From contig JASEHB010000007.1 in assembly GCA_030018745.1 (NCBI GenBank), positions 1 to 17,712 of the forward strand: 17,712 bases of DNA. Reading direction: 5' to 3'. The stretch is from Desulfatibacillaceae bacterium. GTDB lineage: Bacteria > Desulfobacterota > Desulfobacteria > Desulfobacterales > Desulfatibacillaceae. Positions 1-7,441 of the stretch are shown piece after piece (within the stretch, counting starts at the first letter, position 1; every line of letters starts with the position of its first letter). The notes under the pieces are model-generated. The model ran no database searches, had not been told where the DNA came from, and worked only from the letters and a program-made list of their open reading frames with translations. Position numbers and translations under genes: made by a program.

Positions 1-182
1 CTGTTTTTGCTTGATTGTTGAAACAGCAATGGCTTTCTTTAACCACAATATGTTGTGGGCTTTTACGGACAAGGCACTCGCCATTGTTAACACATTGGGT
101 TTAAAAGAGGATTTTTGCCTTCCGGGTTTTTGGGTAAAAGTAAATGACCGCCCGTTTTTTTGTTTTTTAATTACATTTTTTG

Positions 183-211
183 TTGACAACGCTGTTTTAG
201 GGGCCTATCTT
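183..211 (+). promoter_or_regulatory. Sigma70 promoter for the cold-shock gene
   Basis: A perfect -35 box TTGACA (183-188) is followed after exactly 17 nt by TATCTT (206-211), a good -10 match. Transcription would start near 218, leaving an untranslated leader of about 209 nt before the TTG start at 427. Long structured leaders are typical of cold-inducible csp mRNAs such as E. coli cspA, which supports the assignment. The start site itself is inferred. Confidence 0.65.
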
Positions 212-304
212 GTTGTGCAAAGTAACCCAGCAGAATCTCGATATCAGCTAAGGGCAACACCCACCGCAGACGAGATGCTCTGGTTTCTTCAATTTGGGGG
301 ACCA

Positions 305-362
305 CAATCAAGGGTGATTGCAACCCGGTAAAGGTTCCCGGCATAACCGCCAAACGGTTTTT
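305..362 (+). promoter_or_regulatory. Stem-loops in the cold-shock mRNA leader
   Basis: Two small hairpins are visible in the leader. The first is a perfect 6-bp stem with a 4-nt loop, CAATCA-AGGG-TGATTG (305-320). The second is AACCG-CCAAA-CGGTT followed by a short T run (345-362), which looks like a weak terminator or attenuator. They may give the temperature-dependent structure known from other csp leaders. No match to a named riboswitch was recognised. Confidence 0.35.
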
Positions 363-426
363 CCACAGACTCTTCTCCGGAGGGTTCCCCCAAAAGTACA
401 ACATCTTTTTTAAGGAGGGCAGTACC

Positions 427-627
427 TTGGCTGAAGGAACAGTGAAATGGTTTAATGATTCAAAGGGGTTTGGCTTCATCGAGCAGGACGACGGACCAGA
501 TGTGTTCGTGCATTACTCTGCCATTGAAGGCACTGGCTTCAAAAGCATCGCCGAAGGCGAGCGGGTGAAGTTTGATGTGGTTGAGGGCAAAAAAGGCCCC
601 GCCGCAGCCAATGTTATGAAAATCTAA
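427..627 (+). CDS. Cold-shock protein, CspA family
   Basis: This is a 66-residue single-domain cold-shock (OB-fold) protein that binds single-stranded RNA and DNA. In the family it acts as an RNA chaperone that melts secondary structure during cold or growth transitions. The nucleic-acid-binding motifs are intact: RNP1 as KGFGFI (residues 13-18) and RNP2 as VFVHY (26-30). The aromatic W8 and F9 near the N-terminus are also present. The length equals the usual 65-70 residues. Translation must start at a TTG, because no in-frame ATG precedes the domain. It is backed by a very good ribosome site, AAGGAGG (412-418), 8 nt upstream. The gene is monocistronic, with its own promoter and terminator, and faces the efflux operon tail to tail. 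Which csp paralogue it is, and whether it is cold-induced, cannot be told from sequence. Confidence 0.96.
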   Translation: MAEGTVKWFNDSKGFGFIEQDDGPDVFVHYSAIEGTGFKSIAEGERVKFDVVEGKKGPAAANVMKI

Positions 628-650
628 CATCGGCACCAATTTTTTTCCTT

Positions 651-693
651 AAGAGGGGCGGTTGGCATTTTGCCAGCCGCCCTTCTTTTTTTT
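651..693 (+). terminator. Strong intrinsic terminator after the cold-shock gene
   Basis: A long GC-rich stem pairs 651-667 with 671-687 around a 3-nt loop, including GGGCGG against CCGCCC with one G-T wobble. It runs into a T-rich tail (683-693). It begins 24 nt after the cold-shock stop codon. On the minus strand the hairpin lacks a T tract, so it is oriented to stop plus-strand transcription, although it may also slow the converging efflux transcript. Confidence 0.9.
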
Positions 694-702
694 GCGCCTG
701 CT

Positions 703-721
703 GCATCAGGGTTGCATCAGG
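703..721. repeat. Short direct repeat at the end of the RND gene
   Basis: GCATCAGG occurs twice (703-710 and 714-721) with an 11-bp period. The second copy covers the stop codon of the minus-strand RND gene (TGA, read from 717-719). It may be a small tandem duplication. No function is apparent. Confidence 0.4.
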
Positions 722-3700
722 AATTCTTTTGAGGCCCTTTTTGGCCGGGGGCCTTGCCCATCCATTGGGGCTTGCCCAAAAAGGCCTTGATCCGCTGCTT
801 CCATGCATTTGTGTCTGCATTGACAATGGCTGCGTATTTTTGGGAGGCGTTGTCTGCCATGAGGCACAGCGCCGGAACAACCACAAGGGTCAAAAGGGTT
901 GCCACGCCAAGGCCAAAGATCACGGCCACGGCCATTGAACCCCACCACTGGGATGATTCGCTGCCGATGTCCCAGGCAAACTTCCTAAAATCAAAGCTTA
1001 TGCCTGTGGCCATGGGCAAAAGCCCCAGTATGGTTGTGACCGCAGTGAGCAGAACAGGCCGCAGCCGCACAAGGCCTGCCACCATAAGGGCGTTACGGGC
1101 GGGCATTCCCAAATCTTTTTGCTTGAAATAGTAGTCTATCAAAACAATGGCGTTGTTTACCACAACCCCTGCAAGGCTTATAACGCCAATGCCTGTCATG
1201 ATGACGCCAAAGGGCTTGCCTGTTATCACAAGCCCCAAAAACACCCCGATAAGGGAAAGCAGCACCGAGGCCATTACAATAAGCGGCGCAGACACGCTGT
1301 TGAACTGGGTCAGCAATACCAGGAGTATTATGCCTATGGCCGCCAGAAATGCCTTGGAAAGAAAGGCTGTGGCTTTGGCCTGCTCCTGCTGCTCGCCTGT
1401 GAAGGTAAAGTCGTAGCCTTTAGGCCAGGCATGTTGGGCAAGCTCTTTTTTAAGCACCGCGATTATGGCGTTGGCATTGCCGCCTTCGGCCAAATCTGCC
1501 GATACGGTTACAATTCTTTTTTGGTCAAGGCGTTGTATGGCTCCAATGCCGCTGCCCAAACTCACCTGGGCAACGGAGGTAAGCGGCACAGGCTCGCCGC
1601 CAGGCCCGGAAACGGTTATGCGCTTAAGGTTCTCCACAGACTGGCGGTCCGCTTCGGGCAGCCTTGCAATTATGTCGTACTCATCCTTGCCGTGGCGGAA
1701 AACCCCCACCTTGACCCCGTTTATGGCAGCCTTTACGGTATAGGCTATTGTGTAGGCATCCAGGCCCAAAAAGGCCGCCTTTTCCTTGTCTATGTTCACC
1801 CTCACTTCCGGCTTGCCGCGCACAAAGTCGTCTTTCACATCCACAAGCTGGGGGACCTTTTCCAGCTCTTTTTTAACCTGTGCGGCCAGTGCGCCCAGAA
1901 TGGAAAGGTCCTCGCCGGAGATTTCGATATTCACCGGCGCTCCTGTGGGCGGCCCCCCCTCCTCCTTTTCCACCCGCACCTGGGCGCCTGTTATAAGGGC
2001 AAGGAGCTTGTCGCGGATTTCATCGAGCACTTCCGGGCTTGGCCGGGAGCGATCCTTGAAGTCCTCAAAATCCAGCACCACGGTGGAAAGATGGGTACCA
2101 GAACCCCCTTGGCCTGAAAATGGGTTGCCCCCAAGGGTGCCTATTTCACTAATGACAAATCGGATGTCCGGGTACTGGGTCACCACTTCTTCCACCTGCC
2201 GGACAAAGCGGTCGCTTGCTTCAAGGTTTGTGCCTTCAGGGGCCTGGATTCTTACATAGGCGCGCCTGGGGTCTGCTTCAGGGAAAAACTCCACGCCATT
2301 GTCGGAAATTGAATAGACAAATATGGCCCCAAAAAGCATTGCGATGGCCACAAAGACTGTCAGCAGCCGGTGGTTCAAGGCATGGTGGAGCAGCCAAATA
2401 TAGGCCCTGTGGATTTTTGGAGGCTTGCCATCCCTTGCTTTGAGCGCTTTTTTGGGAATCCGCTGAAAACGGGCGGAAAGCACGGGATTTATGACCAGGG
2501 CTACAAAAAGGGAGGATGCCAGGGCCATGATGAGGGTCTGGGGGAGAAAACCCATGAACTCGCCCATTATGCCAGGCCAGAAAAGCATGGGGAAGAAGGC
2601 CCCGCAGGTTGTGAGCGTGGAGGTGATGACAGGCCAGGCCACCTCGTCTGTGCCTATGCTTGCGGCTTCCGTACTGGATTGGCCGTCCTGCATATGGCGG
2701 TAGATGTTCTCCACAATGACAATGCCGTTGTCCACCAGCATTCCCAGGGCAAGAATAAGCGAGAACAGCACCACCATGTTTAAGCTCACATCAAAGGCTG
2801 TGAGCAGCATGAAGGTGAGAAACATGGAATAGGGAATGGCCAAGGCCACAAGAAATGCGGAGCGGCCTCCTATAAAAATGAAAATAACAACCAGCACCAG
2901 CACAAGGCCCGAAAGGATGTTGTTCTCCAGGTCCGCCACCATGAGCCTTACATCATCGGACTGGTCTGCCGTGAGGGCGATGTTGAGGGCCGCCGGGAAC
3001 TGGTGGCGCATCTCCTCCACCACCTTTTTCACCCCGTCAGTCACCGCGATTATGTTTTCGCCCGTGCGCTTCTGCACACTCAAGGTGACGCTTCGCTCCC
3101 CGTTGATGCGCGAAAGGGTCAAAGGCTCCCGGAACGAGTCGCTTATGTTTGCAATATCCCGCAGATAAACTGGCTTGCCCTCCCGCATGAAGGCGACAAT
3201 GGAAAAGATTTCTGAAGGATCTGCAAATTCTTCCGGCACCCGGACAAGGAACTTGGCATCCCCAATATCCATGCTGCCAGCAGGCATGTTAACATTGCCG
3301 CGGGTAACGGATTCTATGATGGAGGAAAATGGCACATTGTAGGCCGCCACCCTGTCCAGATCAAACTCCACATGGATTTCCCGCTCAAGCCCGCCGCTTA
3401 TCTGGGCATCCAGAACGCCGGGAACCGCAACAATTTTGTCTTCCAGGTCTTCGGCAAAAGACTGGAGGCGGCGCAGGGAAAATGGGCCGGAAAGAACCAC
3501 ACGGATGACGGGAATGTCCTGGAAATTGAGCTCAATGACCTTGGGGTCTTCGGGCAGATCTGGAGGCAGGTCGTTTTTTGCCTGCTCCACCTTGTCGCGC
3601 ACCTTTTGCAGGGCGTCATCAATATTAACGCTGGGCAGAAACTGAACCGCCACATGGCTTATGCCTTCTGCCGAGGTTGAGCGCACCTCTTCGGTATCTG

Positions 3701-3923
3701 CAAGGCCACGGAGCTGGCGCTCAATGGGTATGGTGATGAGTTTCTCGATGTCTTCGGGGGCCACACCCTCGTAATCTGTCGTAACAAAAACAAAGGGTAT
3801 GGTTATGTCCGGAAAGGACTCCCTGGGAAGCGAAACATAGGAATAAATGCCCGCCACCACGATGATGACCAGAAGCGCCATCACCGTTATCTGTCGGCGC
3901 AGGGCCATCTGATTTATTATCAT
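717..3923 (-). CDS. RND efflux transporter, HAE1/AcrB-like inner-membrane pump
   Basis: This 1068-residue protein is the proton-driven inner-membrane pump of a tripartite efflux system (RND superfamily, hydrophobe/amphiphile type, ACR_tran family). The layout is complete. TM1 lies at about residues 12-30, then come a first periplasmic porter and docking region (about 35-330), a TM2-6 block (about 335-480), TM7 (about 520-540), a second periplasmic region, and a TM8-12 block ending near 1020. The TM4 proton-relay motif reads GMLVDNGIVIVENIYR, so the second Asp of the AcrB DD pair is Asn (D398, N399). TM10 has VVVNNAIVLID (about 921-931) where AcrB has its Lys. Many HAE1 relatives share these changes, so this is not evidence of inactivation. 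The start ATG overlaps the adaptor stop (ATGA), with a GGAG ribosome site at 3929-3932. Substrate is unknown. No TolC-like gene is nearby. Confidence 0.95.
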   Translation of the reverse strand: MIINQMALRRQITVMALLVIIVVAGIYSYVSLPRESFPDITIPFVFVTTDYEGVAPEDIEKLITIPIERQLRGLADTEEVRSTSAEGISHVAVQFLPSVNIDDALQKVRDKVEQAKNDLPPDLPEDPKVIELNFQDIPVIRVVLSGPFSLRRLQSFAEDLEDKIVAVPGVLDAQISGGLEREIHVEFDLDRVAAYNVPFSSIIESVTRGNVNMPAGSMDIGDAKFLVRVPEEFADPSEIFSIVAFMREGKPVYLRDIANISDSFREPLTLSRINGERSVTLSVQKRTGENIIAVTDGVKKVVEEMRHQFPAALNIALTADQSDDVRLMVADLENNILSGLVLVLVVIFIFIGGRSAFLVALAIPYSMFLTFMLLTAFDVSLNMVVLFSLILALGMLVDNGIVIVENIYRHMQDGQSSTEAASIGTDEVAWPVITSTLTTCGAFFPMLFWPGIMGEFMGFLPQTLIMALASSLFVALVINPVLSARFQRIPKKALKARDGKPPKIHRAYIWLLHHALNHRLLTVFVAIAMLFGAIFVYSISDNGVEFFPEADPRRAYVRIQAPEGTNLEASDRFVRQVEEVVTQYPDIRFVISEIGTLGGNPFSGQGGSGTHLSTVVLDFEDFKDRSRPSPEVLDEIRDKLLALITGAQVRVEKEEGGPPTGAPVNIEISGEDLSILGALAAQVKKELEKVPQLVDVKDDFVRGKPEVRVNIDKEKAAFLGLDAYTIAYTVKAAINGVKVGVFRHGKDEYDIIARLPEADRQSVENLKRITVSGPGGEPVPLTSVAQVSLGSGIGAIQRLDQKRIVTVSADLAEGGNANAIIAVLKKELAQHAWPKGYDFTFTGEQQEQAKATAFLSKAFLAAIGIILLVLLTQFNSVSAPLIVMASVLLSLIGVFLGLVITGKPFGVIMTGIGVISLAGVVVNNAIVLIDYYFKQKDLGMPARNALMVAGLVRLRPVLLTAVTTILGLLPMATGISFDFRKFAWDIGSESSQWWGSMAVAVIFGLGVATLLTLVVVPALCLMADNASQKYAAIVNADTNAWKQRIKAFLGKPQWMGKAPGQKGPQKNS

Positions 3924-4981
3924 CTTATCTCCAGGGGTGTGCCTTCTTCCACAAGGGTCTGGCCTGCAACAATAAGGTTGTCGCCCGGCTCAAGGCCGGA
4001 AAGAATCTGAACCCGGTCTCTTTTAATCAGGCCTATCTCCACTGTTCTAGCTCTGGCGACTCCATCCTCCTCCACATAGACTATCCGCTCACCGGCCTTA
4101 TCCACCAGGGCGAAAAGAGGTACTGCAATGGCATCCTCAATGGCCCGGCGTAAAAGGCTTGCCCGCACAATCATGCCGGGCCGCAGGGCTGCTTCAGGGT
4201 TTTTTGTTTCCATGCGCACGGAAAAGGTGCGCGTGGCAGGGTTTGCGGCAAAGGACACAAAGTTCACAACGCCCGTGTAGGAGCGGTCCGGCAGGGCATC
4301 AGCGGTTATCGTGGCAGTCTGGCCAACGGACATAAAGCGGACATCCAGTTCGGGAATATCCACAAAAACCTTTATGCGGCTTGTATCCACAATATGGAAA
4401 AGGGGCATACCGCGATCCACAAACTCGCCCTGATCTGCAAACCTGGCGTTTATGACACCATTTATGGGGGAGCGAACAAGGCCGTTGTCCAGTGCGATTT
4501 GCGCTTCCTTCAAAGCCCCCTGGGCCAGGGCAAGCTCTGTTGCGGCCCGGTCAAGCTCCTCTTTGGTCACAACATTTCTGGCAAAAAGCTGCCTGCGCCG
4601 CTCATACTGGCTTCGGGCAAGGTCCAGGGCAGCCTGTGCCCTTGCAAGGGAGGCCTCCAGAATTTTTACATCAATGCGGGCAATAAGCTGGCCCTCTTCC
4701 ACAGAATCGCCCTTGTCAACGCCCACCCACTCCATCTGGCCGCCGGTAAGGGCTGAAAGGGTGATGTCCTGCCATGCCTGGGTCTGGGCGGGCAGGGTGA
4801 GGATGTCCTCAAGGTATTGGGGAACAACTTCGACAACCTTCACGGGCACGGTCGCTACAACCCGCGAGTCATTTTGGATTGCGCGCATCTGGGAAGGAGG
4901 AATGGCCGGCATGACCATAAAAATGGCAACCGTTGCCAGGCATCCGGCAACCAGGCCCAGCACAAATAAAATTAGACGCAT
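3920..4981 (-). CDS. Periplasmic adaptor (membrane fusion protein) of the RND pump
   Basis: This 353-residue adaptor of the HlyD/AcrA type links the RND pump to an outer-membrane channel. A hydrophobic N-terminus (about residues 3-26) anchors or exports it. It contains V-A-G-C at 11-14, a possible lipobox, but hydrophobicity continues past the Cys, so a simple membrane anchor is equally likely. Next come a first lipoyl half (about 70-104, with GDSVEEGQLIARID), a coiled-coil hairpin rich in Ala, Gln, Glu and Arg (about 105-163), and a second lipoyl half (about 165-198). A beta-barrel (about 200-275) containing NPATRTFSVR and a membrane-proximal domain ending in GDNLIVAGQTLVEEGTPLEI complete it. 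It is the first gene of the two-gene operon and is translationally coupled to the pump gene. The ATG has only a weak ribosome site (AGGT, about 9 nt upstream). Confidence 0.93.
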   Translation of the reverse strand: MRLILFVLGLVAGCLATVAIFMVMPAIPPSQMRAIQNDSRVVATVPVKVVEVVPQYLEDILTLPAQTQAWQDITLSALTGGQMEWVGVDKGDSVEEGQLIARIDVKILEASLARAQAALDLARSQYERRRQLFARNVVTKEELDRAATELALAQGALKEAQIALDNGLVRSPINGVINARFADQGEFVDRGMPLFHIVDTSRIKVFVDIPELDVRFMSVGQTATITADALPDRSYTGVVNFVSFAANPATRTFSVRMETKNPEAALRPGMIVRASLLRRAIEDAIAVPLFALVDKAGERIVYVEEDGVARARTVEIGLIKRDRVQILSGLEPGDNLIVAGQTLVEEGTPLEIR

Positions 4982-5038
4982 GAAGTTACCTGTCTTTCTT
5001 TGTTCTTAAAGCGCTGTCTGCTGCGCTATTGAAATGCC

Positions 5039-5069
5039 ATAAAAACACCCTTAACCCCCATTGTGTCAA
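5039..5069 (-). promoter_or_regulatory. Candidate promoter of the efflux operon
   Basis: Read on the minus strand there is a perfect TTGACA (5069-5064) followed, after a rather long 19-nt spacer, by TTTTAT (5044-5039), which matches the -10 consensus at four of six positions. It lies 58 nt or more upstream of the adaptor ATG. The -35 is convincing and the -10 is poor, so this is tentative. No operator palindrome for a TetR- or MarR-type regulator was noticed. Confidence 0.35.
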
Positions 5070-5159
5070 GTCCTGCATGGGCTTAAATCTTTAGAAATTT
5101 GGTTTTCCGGCTTTGACCCTGCCACAAGGCCGTGGTACGGATGTCTTAAAATCCGGCCT

Positions 5160-5204
5160 AAAAAAGCTACCATTCACAGGTCTGTTGCAGGGCATGGCTT
5201 TTTT
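5160..5204. terminator. Possible bidirectional terminator hairpin in the divergent spacer
   Basis: AAAAAAG (5160-5166) can pair with CTTTTTT (5198-5204), and inside it CCAT (5170-5173) pairs with ATGG (5194-5197) with a 3-nt bulge. The A run on one side and T run on the other give a terminator-like shape on both strands. Neither flanking gene ends here, since both start outward. The hairpin is therefore either a remnant, the end of a small untranslated RNA, or chance. Confidence 0.3.
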
Positions 5205-5486
5205 GCGTTAATATTGTTAAGATTGAACCTGTTGTGAGTTTGAGCTTGCCAAAAGGCCCCGGCAGTGGCAGACTGCAAATTGTCAGGGGGCCTGCATTAA
5301 ACTGTGATATGATTTTTTGGTGCGCTTTTTGTAGGCTGCATAAAGCGTGGGTGCCAGGTCTATGACAGACCCTTGGCTGTTTTAATTTTATTTGCTTTTA
5401 CAGGCTGTTATCTGCCATGTCCGGCAAATGCTCCAAAAAGCGGCCCGGAAGGCGGATTTGCGCCAAGCCATCATATTTCGGGTGCC

Positions 5487-6962
5487 ATGCAAGATAACCA
5501 GTGGAATGCCCACAACGCCCAAAACCGCTCCTGGAATCTTGTTTTGCTTTCCGTGGCCGTAATTCTTTATCTTACGCTCGCCATTTTAAGCATTGTGTAC
5601 TACGGCAGGCTGGAAGCTACTGGTAGCCAGAGCTTGTGGAAATACACCCTGCTGGTCTTTTTTGTCCTGTCGTTTTGCTCCTACATGATTTACTACCAGA
5701 AAAAGCTGCACAGCTTTGCAGAAATACTTTCACGCGAGCAGGAGACCGCCAGAGGCCTTTCACGCAACCTGGAAACATTAAGCTCACTTCTGGAAGTAAG
5801 CTCCAGCATCAACTCCCAGAAGAACCTGGGCGAAATTCTGGACACAATAACCGGCCAGATGCTCACCTGCTTTAAGGCGGACCGCAGCTCCATAATGCTT
5901 TTGGACGAGCCGAGCCAGACCCTGCGCACCCAGGCATGCAGCGGCGAGAATTCCGCCATCACAAAAGAGGCAATAATCCCTGTGGGCCAGGGTGTTTCCG
6001 GCTGGGTGGCCGCCCACGGCCAACCCCTTCTTCTTAACGGCAAGGTGGATGATTCAAGGTTTCCCGGAGCCATCAAAAAAGCATCCCTCATAAGCTCATC
6101 CCTTTGCGTTCCCCTTATGCTGGCCCAAAAGTGCATCGGTGTGCTCAATGTCAACATAATGGACTCTGAACGCACATTTTCCGAAAGCGATTTGAAGCTT
6201 CTGGATATCTTTGCCAACAACGCCGCTGTTGCCATCCACAACTCGAAGCTGGGGGAGGAAAAGGACCAGCGGGTACGGTTGCAGACCATGCTCGGTCAGC
6301 TCCACAGCCCCCAGGTGGTGCAAAAACTGGTGGAGAGAATCAGCGAGGGCGCCTCTCCCACAAGGGTAAGGGAGAAGGTGGAGCTTACCATTCTGTTTTC
6401 GGATATCCGGGGCTTTTCGGATATGTTAAACACCATTGACCCGGAGCAGATAATGAGCTTTCTTGACGCCTTTTACAGCGACATGAACACAGCGGTCTTT
6501 GACAACGAAGGCAGCATTGACAAGTTCATCGGCGATGAGGTCATGGCCTTTTTCGGCGCGCCCCTGCCCCTGGAAAACTCGGCGGAAAACGGCCTGAACA
6601 CGGCCCTTGTAATGCTTGAATATTTCAAGAAGTTAAGAAGCCGCTTCATTGAAAAGAACCCGCAATTCGGCAAGCTGGGTCTTGGCATAGGCGTCAACCA
6701 CGGAGCGGTGGTGGTGGGCAATGTTGGTTCAGCCTCCCGCTATGAGTACACGGTAATCGGCACAGCCGTGAATTTGGCCCGCCGTCTTTGCGCCCATGCA
6801 GAGCCGGACCAGATTCTCACCACCCGCAGCACCCTGGAAAAATCCGGAATGGACTGCCCGGCAGAGGCCCTCCACAGAATCACATTCAAGGGTATTCCTG
6901 ATTCTGTTAGCGTTTGCCGGATTTACAACTTCAACGGAAAGGCCAAAGTTCAGGAATCTTGA
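5487..6962 (+). CDS. Membrane-anchored GAF-domain class III adenylate/guanylate cyclase
   Basis: This 491-residue signalling enzyme should make a cyclic nucleotide, probably cAMP, from the nucleoside triphosphate at the inner membrane. It has two TM segments (about residues 17-39 and 53-69), a helical linker, a GAF sensor domain (about 107-252) and a class III catalytic domain (about 300-470). Metal-binding Asp306 (FSDIRGF) and Asp350 (IGDEVMAFFG) are present, as are substrate-binding Lys346 and the transition-state Asn429/Arg433 pair (VNLARR). The purine-selecting position is Thr426 (VIGTAVN), as in class IIIb adenylate cyclases, rather than Asp. All active-site residues are therefore in one chain, and it should work as a homodimer. 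The ATG at 5487 is preferred. An upstream in-frame TTG at 5373 would add 38 residues, but that stretch has non-coding third-position composition. Neither start has a good ribosome site. Guanylate activity cannot be excluded. Confidence 0.9.
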   Translation: MQDNQWNAHNAQNRSWNLVLLSVAVILYLTLAILSIVYYGRLEATGSQSLWKYTLLVFFVLSFCSYMIYYQKKLHSFAEILSREQETARGLSRNLETLSSLLEVSSSINSQKNLGEILDTITGQMLTCFKADRSSIMLLDEPSQTLRTQACSGENSAITKEAIIPVGQGVSGWVAAHGQPLLLNGKVDDSRFPGAIKKASLISSSLCVPLMLAQKCIGVLNVNIMDSERTFSESDLKLLDIFANNAAVAIHNSKLGEEKDQRVRLQTMLGQLHSPQVVQKLVERISEGASPTRVREKVELTILFSDIRGFSDMLNTIDPEQIMSFLDAFYSDMNTAVFDNEGSIDKFIGDEVMAFFGAPLPLENSAENGLNTALVMLEYFKKLRSRFIEKNPQFGKLGLGIGVNHGAVVVGNVGSASRYEYTVIGTAVNLARRLCAHAEPDQILTTRSTLEKSGMDCPAEALHRITFKGIPDSVSVCRIYNFNGKAKVQES

Positions 6963-7441
6963 GCTTTTTCCCCAAAGACAGAAACAGCGCATTGACAGAC
7001 GCAAAGTTTTACGGTTAATAATATAGGGATAAGTATGTGCCATAAGGTTTGGTCTCGCAGATAAAGAACCTGGGCATAAAGATTTCCGGCTGGCTGCAAG
7101 CGCCGGCGAATAAGTCGCGGCTAAAAAAATGAACCAGGGCAGCAGCCCTGCAACCTTAAAGCAGCCTTTTTTAGGCATACCTTTTTAACAAGCAAGAAAG
7201 ACCACGCGCCAAAACAAGTTTTGCCCGGACGCCGCCGGGCTTTAAAAATCCCAGACAGGCCAGACGGACAAAAAACCATGGGCTGAAGCACAAAGCCTTG
7301 CCGGACTTTGGGTCGGCCAACCAGAAAAGTGTTATGCAATTGCTTGGGCCAGGGCCTTATAAAAGCGTTTCGGCCCGCTGATATTCTTGTCACCATCCCC
7401 ATTACTGGCGCGCGTAACGGCCGCGGAGCTTAAAGCTGCAG
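6963..7441. other. Gene-free stretch with stem-loops before the TPR gene
   Basis: This 479-bp interval shows no coding sequence of the local type. It contains a promoter-like element (6992-7022) and then several stem-loops on the plus strand. One pairs TGCC/GGCA and GGTT/AACC (7038-7076). A second is GCC(G)GCGA-ATAAG-TCGCGGC (7102-7121), 7 bp with one bulge. A third is CAGGGC-AGCA-GCCCTG (7135-7150), 6 bp. A fourth, GCCCGG/CCGGGC (7223-7240), is followed by TTT. It could be a long mRNA leader, a small RNA, or a decayed region. It was compared by eye with the c-di-GMP, SAM and cobalamin riboswitches without a match. Confidence 0.4.
6992..7022 (+). promoter_or_regulatory. Candidate promoter downstream of the cyclase
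   Basis: A perfect TTGACA (6992-6997) precedes an AT-rich stretch. AATAAT (7017-7022) matches five of six -10 positions at 19-nt spacing, and TTAATA (7015-7020) is a poor alternative at 17 nt. A transcript starting near 7029 would have a leader of about 410 nt before the TPR gene at 7442, or would be a separate small RNA. Confidence 0.4.

Larger units (their letters stand above)
1..426. other. Gene-free left flank and cold-shock leader
   Basis: No credible gene is seen here. The 106-codon open frame across 11-331 has a TTG start without a ribosome site, is AT-rich at third positions unlike the real genes, and runs through the cold-shock promoter. Near the left edge a perfect 6-bp hairpin (CCACAA-TATG-TTGTGG, 43-58) is followed by GCTTTT and is enclosed by the inverted repeat CAATGGC/GCCATTG (27-33, 80-86). 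It could be the tail terminator of a gene to the left, but this is weak. From about 218 onward the stretch is the probable leader of the cold-shock mRNA. Confidence 0.5.
4982..5486. other. Divergent spacer between efflux operon and cyclase gene
   Basis: This 505-bp stretch holds no credible gene. It contains a candidate minus-strand promoter (5039-5069) and a hairpin flanked by A6 and T6 runs (5160-5204). An imperfect stem AGGC..CGGAT/ATCCG..GCCT lies at 5127-5159. There is also a TTGTCA box (5280-5285) upstream of TATGAT (5308-5313), whose 22-nt spacing is too long for a normal sigma70 promoter. An in-frame TTG extension of the cyclase at 5373 was judged non-coding: only about a third of its third positions are G or C, against about 60 percent after 5487. 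Confidence 0.5.

Noticed and set aside
11..331. Plus-strand 106-codon frame at the left edge
   Set aside because: TTG start without ribosome site, low third-position GC, and it spans the cold-shock promoter and leader hairpins.
1119..2117. Plus-strand 332-codon open frame
   Set aside because: It is entirely antisense to the RND transporter, has Cys/His/Gly-rich composition without domain motifs, and no ribosome site. It is a codon-bias shadow.
3911..3925. Possible frameshift between adaptor and pump genes
   Set aside because: The ATGA overlap with a GGAG ribosome site is normal translational coupling, and both proteins are complete.
5373..5486. TTG-started 38-residue extension of the cyclase resembling a lipoprotein signal
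   Set aside because: Third-position GC is about one third against about 60 percent in the gene body, no ribosome site, and the two-TM topology is complete without it.
6990..7012. GACGCAAAG resembling part of a c-di-GMP-I riboswitch
   Set aside because: The required GGCAAACC segment and the P1/P2 pairing are absent.
6729..7178. Minus-strand 149-codon frame with a signal-peptide-like N-terminus
   Set aside because: Much of its length is antisense to the cyclase catalytic domain and the rest of the sequence shows no family features. The hydrophobic start is probably chance.
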